Below are positions 32,896 to 41,692 of a stretch of DNA of 64,000 bases, one piece after another; position 1 is the first letter of the stretch, and each line of letters starts with the position of its first letter. Below the pieces are notes generated by a model. It worked only from the letters and a program-made list of their open reading frames with translations, was not told the origin of the DNA and ran no database searches. The stretch comes from an uncultured Candidatus Saccharibacteria bacterium (GTDB taxonomy: Bacteria > Patescibacteriota > Saccharimonadia > Saccharimonadales > Saccharimonadaceae). The stretch lies in the NCBI GenBank assembly GCA_947425245.1, contig CANDYU010000003.1, forward strand, positions 1 to 64,000. The letters run 5' to 3'. Position numbers and translations under genes: made by a program.

Positions 32896-33864
32896 CTAAG
32901 AACGGTGATTTTTGCGGAAAACGAGATATAGAGCGAAGGCAGCAACCAGGCTGAAGGCGATGAGGCCGGTCAAGATGTAGTCAAGCCTAGTGATATTAAG
33001 TTCGCTGAGGGCGGCGAGACCAGTATTCGGGGTGTCTGGGGTGACAGGTTTATAGGTGATTTTAAGGGTAACCATGGACAGAATATTATCATCCTTGTCC
33101 TGGGCGATAATGACCGCAGTATATTCGCCACCAGGTAGACCATTTTCTTCAAATGGAATCTTAACGTTGACTTTACCGGTGGAAGGATCAATCTCGGACG
33201 GATCAACCTTAATGATTAGGTCGTTACCGTCTTTGTCTTTAACGAGTTCGCCCTTTTCGTCGTAGACATAGATGGTTACTTTATCGACACCTTGACCGAC
33301 TGTTACATCGATATTTACATCGCCAGTTCCGTCTGGGTTGGTAGTTACGCCAGCGGTAATCGCCTCATAGTTAAACTTTACAGTATCCTCACGTGTAGGC
33401 CCACCATTAATACCGGTTGCTTGAGTTTTTAGGGTGTATTCACCGTAACCATAATTGAGGTTGGCGAGATTTAGCGTAAAGTTATGAGTGCCGGCATCAT
33501 CGGATGGGTTAAAGGTTGTAGTATAGATAGGGTTAGGGTTATCACCGTAATACAGCTCATACTTAATGCTAGTAACCTGGCTGTAGTTAGTCGAAACACC
33601 AACTACTGATTCAACCGTCGTGCTACCATCTTGAGGGGCAAGAATCGTGGCAGATGGTGTTGCCTCGTTGATAGTGACATTGACATTAATATCGTTGTTA
33701 GTACTGGCACACTCCTTACCAGCTACACTGTCGTCACACTCGTAGCCTGGAGTACTGTCGATAGCAGCAGCGTCTGGAGTTGGCATGGCATAAGCGATAG
33801 CTGTCATAATACCGACGGCGACCAAACCAGCAAGCCCCAAAAGTTGCTTCTTGTTTTTTAGCAT
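32896..33864 (-). CDS. Surface protein with Ig-like repeats and a sortase-like TPNTG motif
   Basis: The 322-residue protein has a signal peptide (GLAGLVAVGIMTAIAYA), beta-rich Ig-like domains (TPSATILAPQDGSTTVESV, and a second with PGGEYTAVIIAQDKDDN), then TPDTPNTGLAALS, a hydrophobic helix (YILTGLIAFSLVAAFALYLV) and a basic end RKNHRS. TPNTG followed by a helix and basic tail resembles an LPXTG sorting signal, but 13 residues separate it from the helix, and plain membrane anchoring is also possible. It lies downstream of the two DUF916-like genes on the same strand. Confidence 0.78.
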   Translation of the reverse strand: MLKNKKQLLGLAGLVAVGIMTAIAYAMPTPDAAAIDSTPGYECDDSVAGKECASTNNDINVNVTINEATPSATILAPQDGSTTVESVVGVSTNYSQVTSIKYELYYGDNPNPIYTTTFNPSDDAGTHNFTLNLANLNYGYGEYTLKTQATGINGGPTREDTVKFNYEAITAGVTTNPDGTGDVNIDVTVGQGVDKVTIYVYDEKGELVKDKDGNDLIIKVDPSEIDPSTGKVNVKIPFEENGLPGGEYTAVIIAQDKDDNILSMVTLKITYKPVTPDTPNTGLAALSELNITRLDYILTGLIAFSLVAAFALYLVFRKNHRS

Positions 33865-33973
33865 ACTCTACACTCTTTTCTTAGTTAGTTTTTGTTTGAA
33901 TTTGCAAGAGCTTGCCGTCTCGCAGAATACTACTCGCAATAGTATTACGGCTGCTCGCAGTTCGTGAAATCCA

Positions 33974-34972
33974 CTACACGAGGGTACGAGCTTTTCGCTC
34001 TTTGCGCTTTCTGATTATGATTATAATCCAGATAATAACGACTGTCAACAATAAAATTAGCAAAACCATGACAAAAACCGGCATAATCATGACTATGTGA
34101 GTTTCCGACTTATCAAGGTTTGCACCGCTAATCTTAAATTCTACAGTAAAGATGCCTAAGAAAGGTGTGTTATCCCAGCTAAGATCGATATCATAGTCTA
34201 CGCCAGGAAAAGTAGGAATTGAGCCATTATCAGTATATAGCTCTTTTCCAAAGAGTGTGCGGGCGGTATAGGAATAGTAAGCGTCAAAGTCAGTATTACC
34301 GGTGTTTTTAATGTTAGCATGAGCAGTTAAACTGCCACCTAGGGCAAAGCGAGTAAAATTGTAATCGGTCACCTCGGCCTGTTGAACAGTATTACCGATT
34401 GAGCGACCAGACACTACGACGCCAGCTTGAGAAAGAGTTTGGACGCCGGTACCACCAGCAGAGCCGTTACTAAGAGTTTGGGCCCAGATTACGGCGTATT
34501 GTGCTCCGCCCGGAACATCTTCGGGGACTTCAATGCGGTAGCCTACGGTTTGGGTCTCGCCGGGAGCAATTTCATAAATAACTTCATCGTGATATTCCCC
34601 GTCAGACCCGAGAAAACTGAGCCAACGGGAAATTTGAGTGAACGAGGTTGAAGCACTATCGGAAAAATTAACTTCATCCTTGCCGGTCACGCTGTATGGC
34701 GAAGCGTAGACGCGATAACGAAAACTCTCGGTTCCGAGGTTTTTAATTTCGATAATACAGCCACCATCAAGAGCTTCGGGGCACTTGGAGGACTGGCCGC
34801 TAATAATGTCACCGCTCATAAGTGTAACTGTTAAAGCAGTAGGCGAAACCTGAAGCCAGGTCGCAGGAGTCTCGCTCTCTTCACTCTCATCCGCGAAGAC
34901 GGGGGCGGAGACATTGGCCACCCCCGCCAGTGCTACGACTATAGCTAGAATTAGTTTAGTAATTTTATTCAT
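33974..34972 (-). CDS. DUF916-like (WxL-interacting-type) membrane-anchored protein
   Basis: The 332-residue protein has a signal peptide, two immunoglobulin-like domains with VPEDVPGGAQYAVIWAQ (near residue 155) and IKNTGNTDFDAYYSYTA, a C-terminal transmembrane helix (VFVMVLLILLLTVVIIWIII) and a basic tail RKRKERKAR. The organisation resembles DUF916/DUF3324 proteins that hold WxL proteins on Gram-positive surfaces. It is a diverged paralogue of the protein encoded upstream and starts 25 nt after its stop, so they are co-transcribed. Confidence 0.75.
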   Translation of the reverse strand: MNKITKLILAIVVALAGVANVSAPVFADESEESETPATWLQVSPTALTVTLMSGDIISGQSSKCPEALDGGCIIEIKNLGTESFRYRVYASPYSVTGKDEVNFSDSASTSFTQISRWLSFLGSDGEYHDEVIYEIAPGETQTVGYRIEVPEDVPGGAQYAVIWAQTLSNGSAGGTGVQTLSQAGVVVSGRSIGNTVQQAEVTDYNFTRFALGGSLTAHANIKNTGNTDFDAYYSYTARTLFGKELYTDNGSIPTFPGVDYDIDLSWDNTPFLGIFTVEFKISGANLDKSETHIVMIMPVFVMVLLILLLTVVIIWIIIIIRKRKERKARTLV

Positions 34973-34997
34973 GATAGCCTATATACTCCGTCTAGTT

Positions 34998-35933
34998 TTA
35001 GTTGTTGCGATTTCGGATCCGAGTAACGATCCAGAAAATAGCACAGAATATAATTAATAAGACAATGAAGAGGAACCAAATTGGACATAGAAAAACAATT
35101 TTCTCAACAGTACTGGTTTGGTCAAAGATGGTGACAGTTTGTTTAACGCGGAAGATGCCGAGCTGTGGAGCATTTGGCCAGGTCACTGTGTTAAAGCGTC
35201 GGGTATCAGGTAGAATAGTTAAGACTGTTGGATTTTCTTCATTAGTATAGACTTCTTCATTACCGAAGAGCGGATAAACTTGCAATACATATGTAGCATC
35301 AGTATGAGTGTTACCTGTATTAGAGACGATAGAAGTAGCAGAAACTGGCGGATTGAACAAGATGCTGGGAACTTTGTTTTCAATTACTTCACCAGTCTTG
35401 CGAGTGTTACCTTGAACATTCGAGTATAGTAGCATACCAACACGGCGAAGGACATTAACGCCGGATGATTCGCTGCTGTTATCGTCTTCGGTAATCTCTG
35501 CCATAAGGATAGCGTATTGTCCACCTGCGGGAACGTCGGCAGGAACAGTTATTGTGTATGCAACCTCGACTTGACTATTTGGCTCGAGATGGCCGGTTGT
35601 AGTTGAGAACTTCACCCAATCGACAATGTCATTGTATGCAGTCTTGCTAGTATAATCTTGAGTATAGTATTCGTCAGTAACCGTAAAGGGGACAACGCTC
35701 ATACGAAAATCGAAGGCATTCTGTCCAGTGTTTTGAACTTTAACGACACTACTGAACGTTTCGCCAGGCTTTAGTTCACCAATGTCAGACTTGGCCGGAG
35801 AAAGCTGAAGACGGTATTGAGGAACCGTATTATCATCGTCGGCCGCTAGAACTGGGGCAGCGTTAGTAATTATGAGAGTAGCGACGACGAGTATCGCCCC
35901 CAAAAAACTTGTAATTCTTTGAAAGATTTTCAT
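34998..35933 (-). CDS. DUF916-like (WxL-interacting-type) membrane-anchored protein
   Basis: The 311-residue paralogue of the next gene has signal peptide AILVVATLIITNAAPVLAAD, LSPAKSDIGELKPGETFSS, VPADVPAGGQYAILMAE, SNTGNTHTDATYVLQVYP, and a C-terminal transmembrane helix (LFIVLLIIFCAIFWIV) with RIRNRNN at the end. It has a TATAAT box at 35954-35959 (minus strand) and a strong AAGGAGG site, making it the first gene of the 35.9-33.9 kb unit. It follows surface gene A, from which it is separated by a bidirectional terminator. Confidence 0.75.
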   Translation of the reverse strand: MKIFQRITSFLGAILVVATLIITNAAPVLAADDDNTVPQYRLQLSPAKSDIGELKPGETFSSVVKVQNTGQNAFDFRMSVVPFTVTDEYYTQDYTSKTAYNDIVDWVKFSTTTGHLEPNSQVEVAYTITVPADVPAGGQYAILMAEITEDDNSSESSGVNVLRRVGMLLYSNVQGNTRKTGEVIENKVPSILFNPPVSATSIVSNTGNTHTDATYVLQVYPLFGNEEVYTNEENPTVLTILPDTRRFNTVTWPNAPQLGIFRVKQTVTIFDQTSTVEKIVFLCPIWFLFIVLLIIFCAIFWIVTRIRNRNN

Positions 35934-36029
35934 TTACCTCCTTATTTCACTTAATTATATAGCAGTAATCATAAAATAACAACCTCCTTAGCTTAAAAAT
36001 AGCTTAAGAGGAGAAAATGCGAGATAGTA

Positions 36030-36060
36030 AAATCCCGCCCCTGCGAGAGGACGGGATTTT
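36030..36060. terminator. Bidirectional terminator after surface gene A
   Basis: AAATCCCGTCC and GGGGCGGGATTT form the stem around TCTCGCA, with T-runs on both sides. The stem core recurs after surface gene B (38570-38591) without a T-run, so the duplication that made the two genes included the terminator. Confidence 0.88.
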
Positions 36061-36091
36061 TAGTTCTAGTTATATCTTAGAAGCTTATTGA

Positions 36092-36715
36092 CTACTCAAC
36101 AACAGCGGTAAAGACTACAGTACTGACATAGGTATCTGCGAGCTGTTGGTTAGAAGCAGAAGCACGGAACTTGAAGTAGCTGTCGCTGGTTGCCTTAACC
36201 CCTTCAGCTGCACCAGAAGTGGAAAGTTTAGTATCACCATTGACTTTCGTAGCGGAGGTTGGAACTTTAGCGTAAGTTCCACCCCAGGTAGTGCCGTCAG
36301 CGGAATACTGGTAACCCCATGCAGAAGTGTTGGTTGCTGGAGCTCCACCAGGGATGGTTGCACCGGTGCTCTTACCCTTCATTGCACCATCTTCCTCAAG
36401 GGTGTTGATATAAAGATTGTACTGAGCACCATTCGAGTTAGAGGAGACAGTAACTTTGAGAGCATCAGCGTTGTCGGTTTCGTCAGTAATACCACCAGGC
36501 ATGATTTTACCGAGATTGACTAGTCCGCCATCCATTTCGGTAACGTTGGAAGCAATTGAGATAGCCCCTTCGACTTCAACTTGAACCTGAGCATTAGTGG
36601 TTTGGCTATAAGTATTCGGATCATTAGGAGCAGCATAAGTACTAAGCGGTAAAGCGGCTACGCCGAGACCTGCTACGACACCAAGTGCTGCGATAGCTTT
36701 TGACATTTTAGACAT
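36092..36715 (-). CDS. Secreted surface protein A (variable partner of the switch)
   Basis: The 207-residue protein has a signal peptide of about 28 residues nearly identical to that of protein B at 37924 (MSKMSKAIA.LGVVAGLGVA). The mature domain is beta-rich and diverged: QVQVEVEGAISIASNVTEM, SNGAQYNLYIN, TSAWGYQYSADGTTWGG. The aromatic W-G-Y motif and the neighbouring DUF916-like genes recall WxL-type surface proteins, but no true WxL pair is present. A strong promoter (36780-36808) inside the inverted-repeat segment drives it; AAGGAG precedes ATG. In the present orientation it should be the expressed member. Confidence 0.8.
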   Translation of the reverse strand: MSKMSKAIAALGVVAGLGVAALPLSTYAAPNDPNTYSQTTNAQVQVEVEGAISIASNVTEMDGGLVNLGKIMPGGITDETDNADALKVTVSSNSNGAQYNLYINTLEEDGAMKGKSTGATIPGGAPATNTSAWGYQYSADGTTWGGTYAKVPTSATKVNGDTKLSTSGAAEGVKATSDSYFKFRASASNQQLADTYVSTVVFTAVVE

Positions 36716-36773
36716 AAGTTTCTCCTTTTCTGTCTATTTTTATTTGTAGTTGTTTATTTATATGACCTTTGTA
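36708..36773. repeat. Left arm of perfect 66-bp inverted repeat
   Basis: These 66 bases are the exact reverse complement of 37866-37931. The arm covers the 5' UTR, ribosome site, ATG and first bases of gene A. Identity is absolute in the leader and falls to scattered, mostly synonymous, differences further into the coding region. Confidence 0.93.
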
Positions 36774-36779
36774 ATTGTT

Positions 36780-36808
36780 ATTATATAGGACGGTTATGCT
36801 TAAGTCAA
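36780..36808 (-). promoter_or_regulatory. Outward sigma70-type promoter inside the putative invertible segment
   Basis: On the minus strand TTGACT (36803-36808), a 17-bp spacer and TATAAT (36780-36785) point out of the segment into gene A. The corresponding place before gene B has CATAAT and no recognisable -35. The promoter lies just inside the left repeat arm, so inversion would aim it at gene B. Confidence 0.85.
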
Positions 36809-36882
36809 CAAGTTTTTTTAATTTTTTATGGAAAATCTTACACAAGTAAGTATTACCGCTAATGTCCTATACTGTTTTTGCA

Positions 36883-37815
36883 TCAAATATCAAATCTCTG
36901 CTTATTGTTGTAGGAGTTACAACGACTATTAGTTTTGGCGGCATATTTGACTCGATACATTTCGATTAGGTCATAGCCATCCAAATCGCTGAGATATTGT
37001 TCGGTGATTTTTTCAGTAGAGTGGCCAAGTCCGGCTTGAATCTGACGCGTCGACACGCCTAGACATTTTAAGTCAGTCGCATAAGAGTGCCTTAGGTCGT
37101 GTGGGCAGAAATTGGTAAAGCCGGCTCGTTTAAAAGCATTACGCATGTATTCACGAATCGTGCAGACAGCTAGTGGTCTGTCTGGACAAATAGGACTAGG
37201 CTAGAGAAAATCAACGATTTGATTCTCGTTCATCCATTCTGTAAGATGTCGAATCACCTGTGGACTGAGATAAGCATAACGGCGTTTTTGACCTTTTCCA
37301 ATTATGTTTATACGATTATGGTGCAGATCCGATAAGCGAAGATTACGTAATTCAGTGATTCTTAAGCCGCAGTCAAATGCAAGACTAATCAGGAGCCATT
37401 CTAATAGTGAGGCGACATCAAGAACACGACTAACTTGATCGCGGGTGAAATATATCTTGCGTGGCGGCATTTCACGGATGTGTGGAATAAGGGAAAGCTG
37501 AAGTTTAGGCATGACAAGGTTCATTTCGCGTTGCCAGCGTAAGAATGCTTTAAGATGCACTAGGCGATTATTGATTGTGCGACCGACATTGCCACGCATG
37601 GATTGAGCATCTATCCAAGAAATAATCATTTGATTGGAGATTTTGCGTACATCATTTAACTTTGTATACTTGATAAAATTGTTTAGCGTGTATACCTTGG
37701 CAAGCATGGTATCAGATGCCATTTGGCTGGTTTGCTCGCAAAACGTATAGTATTGTAAGAGCTGTTGATAGATTTGACTGCGTGACGAAGCAATGTCTTC
37801 GAGGTGGTATGGCAT
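36883..37815 (-). pseudogene. Tyrosine recombinase gene interrupted by one in-frame TAG
   Basis: One frame of 311 codons runs from ATG 37815 (AGGAG site) to 36883 with a single TAG at 37201-37203. Before the stop are the SAM-like N-terminal domain and the first half of the catalytic domain: RITELRNLRLSDL (catalytic Arg) and GKGQKRRYAYLS (Lys). After it, in the same frame, come CPDRPLAVCTIREYMRNAFK, HDLRHSYATDL (HxxR), GLGHSTEKITEQYL (His and nucleophile Tyr). All catalytic residues are intact apart from the nonsense codon. This is a recent pseudogene, a strain-specific nonsense mutation or a sequencing error. It lies wholly between the inverted repeats. Confidence 0.88.
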
Positions 37816-37865
37816 AGTAACTCCTATTTTATATCTACAATACGATACACCAACATAATAAAAAC

Positions 37866-37931
37866 TACAAAGGTCATATAAATAAACAACTACAAATAAA
37901 AATAGACAGAAAAGGAGAAACTTATGTCTAA
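37866..37931. repeat. Right arm of perfect 66-bp inverted repeat
   Basis: This is the exact reverse complement of 36708-36773 and covers the 5' UTR, ribosome site and start codon of gene B. The DNA between the arms is 36774-37865, 1,092 bp. Confidence 0.93.
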
Positions 37932-38544
37932 GATGTCAAAAGCTATCGCAGTATTAGGCGTTGTAGCAGGTCTCGGTGTGGCTGCATTGCCATTAAGCTC
38001 GTATGCGGCTGGTGGGGCACAAGCTTCCAAGAGTGCTCAGGTTAAAGCTCAGGTCGAGGGTGCTATTTCTATCGATATCGTTGAGCCAACCACCGCTACC
38101 AACCCTACTGGCGTAGTCCTCGATGCAGCTGGTGCTAGCCTCGACCTCGGTACTTTGAAAATCAACGCTGCTCCAACCTCTGGCACGATGGGCGTCCGTG
38201 TTGCTACGAACAATGCTACTGGCTACACTCTAGGAATCAAAGCTTCTTCCGCAACCGATATGGTCGGTAGCGATGGGGCTGAAGGTTTCACTATCCCAGC
38301 TAATGCTAACGTAGTTGCTGGTACCGCTGGTTGGGCATACAAAGGTGGTTTAATTAGCTCCAACACTGCTATCAGCACGTCTGATGCTACTCTTGCTAAC
38401 GTCAACACCGCTTTAACTGGCGACGAAGTTGACGGCAAGAAAACCGATGTAACCGAAGTTACCTTCACGGTTGCTGCTGACAGCACCACCCATGATGGTA
38501 CTTACACCGGTACAGTCATCTTCACTGCTACAGCTAACGACTAA
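37924..38544 (+). CDS. Secreted surface protein B (variable partner of the switch)
   Basis: The 206-residue protein shares its signal peptide with protein A and has a diverged beta-rich mature domain: QVKAQVEGAISIDIVEP, LDLGTLKINAAPTSG, RVATNNATGYTLGIKASS, AGWAYKGGL, and a final TYTGTVIFTATAND. The NNxTGYTL motif is, from general knowledge, frequent in secreted proteins of Patescibacteria. The leader and AAGGAG site are identical to gene A, but upstream there is only CATAAT with no -35, so it is probably weakly transcribed in this orientation. Confidence 0.82.
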   Translation: MSKMSKAIAVLGVVAGLGVAALPLSSYAAGGAQASKSAQVKAQVEGAISIDIVEPTTATNPTGVVLDAAGASLDLGTLKINAAPTSGTMGVRVATNNATGYTLGIKASSATDMVGSDGAEGFTIPANANVVAGTAGWAYKGGLISSNTAISTSDATLANVNTALTGDEVDGKKTDVTEVTFTVAADSTTHDGTYTGTVIFTATAND

Positions 38545-38569
38545 TTATCGTCGAACGAATAAATCTAAA

Positions 38570-38591
38570 CCCGTCCTCTCGCAGGGGCGGG
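38570..38591 (+). terminator. Terminator-like hairpin after surface gene B
   Basis: CCCGTCC/GGGGCGGG stem with TCTCGCA loop matches the terminator of gene A but lacks a T-run. From here to 38756 I see no other gene; an overlapping plus-strand frame is antisense to uvrA. Confidence 0.5.
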
Positions 38592-38756
38592 GGATATCTT
38601 ATGGATAATACTGATTTCGACCATCAATATACCCGATACTCGGCACTGATTCTTCCTAAGAAATACACCCTGTCGGAGATGATAGTTCAATACTACCACC
38701 TCAAACTAGGTGGTTATAATTCTATTGTACCACACATTTTACAATATGTCAATAGC

Positions 38757-41639
38757 TTAAAGCCCCAGAATCTGCTTCAGGTATTTTCCGGTTGGAGTAT
38801 CGTTGCGGCGAGCGACTTCTTCTGGAGTGCCAGTGGCACAAACTTCCCCGCCATGAAGTCCGCCTTCTGGGCCCATGTCGATAATCCAATCAGCAGTCTT
38901 AATGACATGAAGATTATGCTCAATGATAATCATAGAGTTTCCGCCATCGACAAGCTTGCCGAGGATTCCCAAGAGACGACGGACATCGTCGGTATGTAAA
39001 CCGGTGGTAGGCTCATCAAGAATATAGAGAGTTTTACCGGTGCTACGACGCGACAGCTCGGTAGCGAGTTTAATCCGCTGGGCCTCACCGCCCGAGAAGG
39101 TTGTAGCGGGTTGACCAAGCTTAATGTAGCCTAGACCAACTTCTTGGATGGTCTTAAGTTTTGTGGCGATTGCGGGAATATTTTCGAAGAAGTCTACTGC
39201 TTCATCAATCGTCATATCAAGAACTTCGGCAATATCTTTACCTTTATACTTAATCTCTAGAGCTTCGCGGTTGTATCGCTTGCCATGGCAGGTAGGACAA
39301 GTAACATAAACATCGGGAAGGAAGTGCATTTCGATTTTATTAACACCGTCGCCCTGACAGGTCTCGCAACGGCCACCTTTAACATTAAAACTGAAGCGTC
39401 CAGCTTTATACCCGCGAATCTCGGCTTCGGGCTGCTTTGCAAAAAGGTCACGAATCTGGTTAAAAACACCGGTGTAGGTCGCGGCGTTACTGCGTGGCGT
39501 GCGACCGATAGGCGACTGATCAATAACGATTGCCTTATCAAGAAACTCGATGCCGTCAATTCGGTCGTGGGTACCAGGGACGGTCTGGGCACGGTGGAGA
39601 CGGGCAAGCAACTCATTAGCAAGAATATCGTTGACCAAGGTCGACTTTCCACTACCAGAAACTCCGGAGACAACCGTCATCACACCGAGAGGAAAATGCA
39701 CGTCTATATTCTTCAGATTATTCTCTCTTGCTCCGACAATAACTAGCTCCTGATCTTTTTTTGGAGTGCGACGTTTTTTTGGGATGGCGATTTCGGATTT
39801 ACCGGAAAGATACTGGCCGGTGATGGATTGGTCGTTTTTAGCCACTTCTTCAGGTGTACCGGCAGCAATGAGGCGACCGCCGTTTTTGCCGGCACCTGGA
39901 CCGATATCAATAATATAATCAGACTCACGCATAGTATCCTCGTCATGCTCAACAACGAGAACGGTATTTTTCAGGTCACGAAGATGCTTCAAAGTCGCAA
40001 TTAGCTTATCATTGTCACGTTGGTGAAGGCCAATGCTAGGTTCATCAAGAACATAAAGAACGCCCTGGAGACCGGAGCCGATTTGGGTAGCGAGGCGAAT
40101 GCGCTGAGCTTCGCCACCAGAGAGAGTATTCGCAGCTCGACCCAGTTCAAGATAGCCGAGGCCGACATCTTGCATGAACTGAACCCGTTCACGAATTTCT
40201 TTCAAAATGGGGCCTGCAATCATGGCTTCGCTATCAGAAAATTGTAAGTCACCATTTAAAACTTCCAAAGTAGCATCAACATCAAGGTTACACATATCAA
40301 CGATGCTCAGGCCATGCACGGTTACAGCGAGAACGGCCGGCTTAAGGCGAGCTCCGTGACAGGTTTGGCATTCGTGGACTCGCATGAAGCGTTCAATGTC
40401 TTTTTTGACAAACTCGGACTCCGACTCACGATGGCGGCGTTCAAGAGTAGGAATTACGCCTTCGTAAGTCGATTGGTAAGTTGCCCCGTCGCCCCATTTG
40501 CCATGACCGCCGACCGAGACGGCGTATTTTTCCTTGCCGGTGCCGTAGAGAATCTTTTGGATATCCTCCTCGGAGAGTTCGCTGATCGGAGTATGGATAG
40601 AGAAGCCGTGTTTCTCCCCCACCGCAGCGAGACGCTTCAGCCACCAAGACTCTTGGTTGATGCGATTAAACGGGCGGATGCCGCCTTCGGCAATAGTTAA
40701 GTTCGGATTCAGGACTAGACTAGGGTCGATTTCCATCCGCGTACCGAGACCGGTACAAGTAGGACAGGCACCTTGCGGAGCGTTAAAAGAGAAGAGGCGT
40801 GGCTCGAGCTCCGGGATTAGCTCATCCGGATGTAGATCGCAGGCGTAGCGTTGGGAATAGGTGAGAATCTCGCTGTTATCTTCGCCGATTTGGCGACCTT
40901 CGACGGTGGTGGCATTATCGTTAATCTTAAGGAGTTTAATAATTCCCTGCCCGAGGTCGAGGGCTTGCTCGATAGAGCCGGAAATACGACTGAGCAGGTC
41001 AGGCGAGAGAATAAAACGGTCGACGACTAGCTCGATGTCGTGCCGATCATTTTTATTGAGCTCGGGAAACTCGTCAAGAGCATAAACGATACCGTCCACC
41101 CGCACACGCGAGAAGCCTTTGGCTTGATATTGTTCGGGGACATGCTGGAAACTGCCTTTTCTCTGGCTGACGATTGGGGCAAGCAACATCAGCTTGCTGC
41201 CGAGCGGGAGTTTCATCACCTCATCTACGATGTCCTCGACGCTACGCCGAGAGACCTCACGGTGACAGATTGGACAATGCGGTACGCCGACCCGAGCGAA
41301 GAGAAGACGAAGATAATCATAGACTTCGGTAACCGTGGCTACGGTAGAACGGGGGTTGCGACTGGTGGACTTTTGGTCGATAGAGATGGCCGGAGATAGC
41401 CCAGTGATGCTGTCGACATCTGGTTTATCCATAACGCCTAAGAACATGCGAGCGTAGCTGGAGAGGCTTTCGACATAGCGACGCTGCCCCTCGGCATAGA
41501 TAGTGTCAAAAGCGAGGCTAGATTTTCCGCTACCAGATAGACCGGTAATGATCACCAGCTTATCTCGCGGAATGTCAACATCGAGATCCTTAAGATTATG
41601 TTGCCTAGCACCTCGAACTTTTATATAGTTGTCATCCAT
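38757..41639 (-). CDS. uvrA: UvrABC excinuclease subunit A
   Basis: The 960-residue protein is the damage-recognition ATPase of nucleotide excision repair. Two ABC ATPase units are seen ([19 protein letters not shown] and [19 protein letters not shown]; signatures [14 protein letters not shown] and [14 protein letters not shown]). Zinc-binding Cys motifs include CPICHREV and [19 protein letters not shown] with [10 protein letters not shown]. Length and order are normal. A TATAAT box lies 9 nt upstream of the ATG (short or no leader). Confidence 0.97.
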   Translation of the reverse strand: MDDNYIKVRGARQHNLKDLDVDIPRDKLVIITGLSGSGKSSLAFDTIYAEGQRRYVESLSSYARMFLGVMDKPDVDSITGLSPAISIDQKSTSRNPRSTVATVTEVYDYLRLLFARVGVPHCPICHREVSRRSVEDIVDEVMKLPLGSKLMLLAPIVSQRKGSFQHVPEQYQAKGFSRVRVDGIVYALDEFPELNKNDRHDIELVVDRFILSPDLLSRISGSIEQALDLGQGIIKLLKINDNATTVEGRQIGEDNSEILTYSQRYACDLHPDELIPELEPRLFSFNAPQGACPTCTGLGTRMEIDPSLVLNPNLTIAEGGIRPFNRINQESWWLKRLAAVGEKHGFSIHTPISELSEEDIQKILYGTGKEKYAVSVGGHGKWGDGATYQSTYEGVIPTLERRHRESESEFVKKDIERFMRVHECQTCHGARLKPAVLAVTVHGLSIVDMCNLDVDATLEVLNGDLQFSDSEAMIAGPILKEIRERVQFMQDVGLGYLELGRAANTLSGGEAQRIRLATQIGSGLQGVLYVLDEPSIGLHQRDNDKLIATLKHLRDLKNTVLVVEHDEDTMRESDYIIDIGPGAGKNGGRLIAAGTPEEVAKNDQSITGQYLSGKSEIAIPKKRRTPKKDQELVIVGARENNLKNIDVHFPLGVMTVVSGVSGSGKSTLVNDILANELLARLHRAQTVPGTHDRIDGIEFLDKAIVIDQSPIGRTPRSNAATYTGVFNQIRDLFAKQPEAEIRGYKAGRFSFNVKGGRCETCQGDGVNKIEMHFLPDVYVTCPTCHGKRYNREALEIKYKGKDIAEVLDMTIDEAVDFFENIPAIATKLKTIQEVGLGYIKLGQPATTFSGGEAQRIKLATELSRRSTGKTLYILDEPTTGLHTDDVRRLLGILGKLVDGGNSMIIIEHNLHVIKTADWIIDMGPEGGLHGGEVCATGTPEEVARRNDTPTGKYLKQILGL

Positions 41640-41692
41640 TAACTAGATATTATACAGTAAAAATGCCCCGACTACAAGAGTCGGAGAACGCC

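Noticed and set aside
37201-37203. TAG reassigned as a sense codon in this organism
   Set aside because: TAG ends several clear genes in the window at the expected family length, and TGA and TAA also act as stops, so the standard bacterial code fits.
38601-38999. 132-codon plus-strand frame near the uvrA end
   Set aside because: Most of it is antisense to the conserved uvrA C-terminus, and the remainder has no family resemblance or ribosome site.
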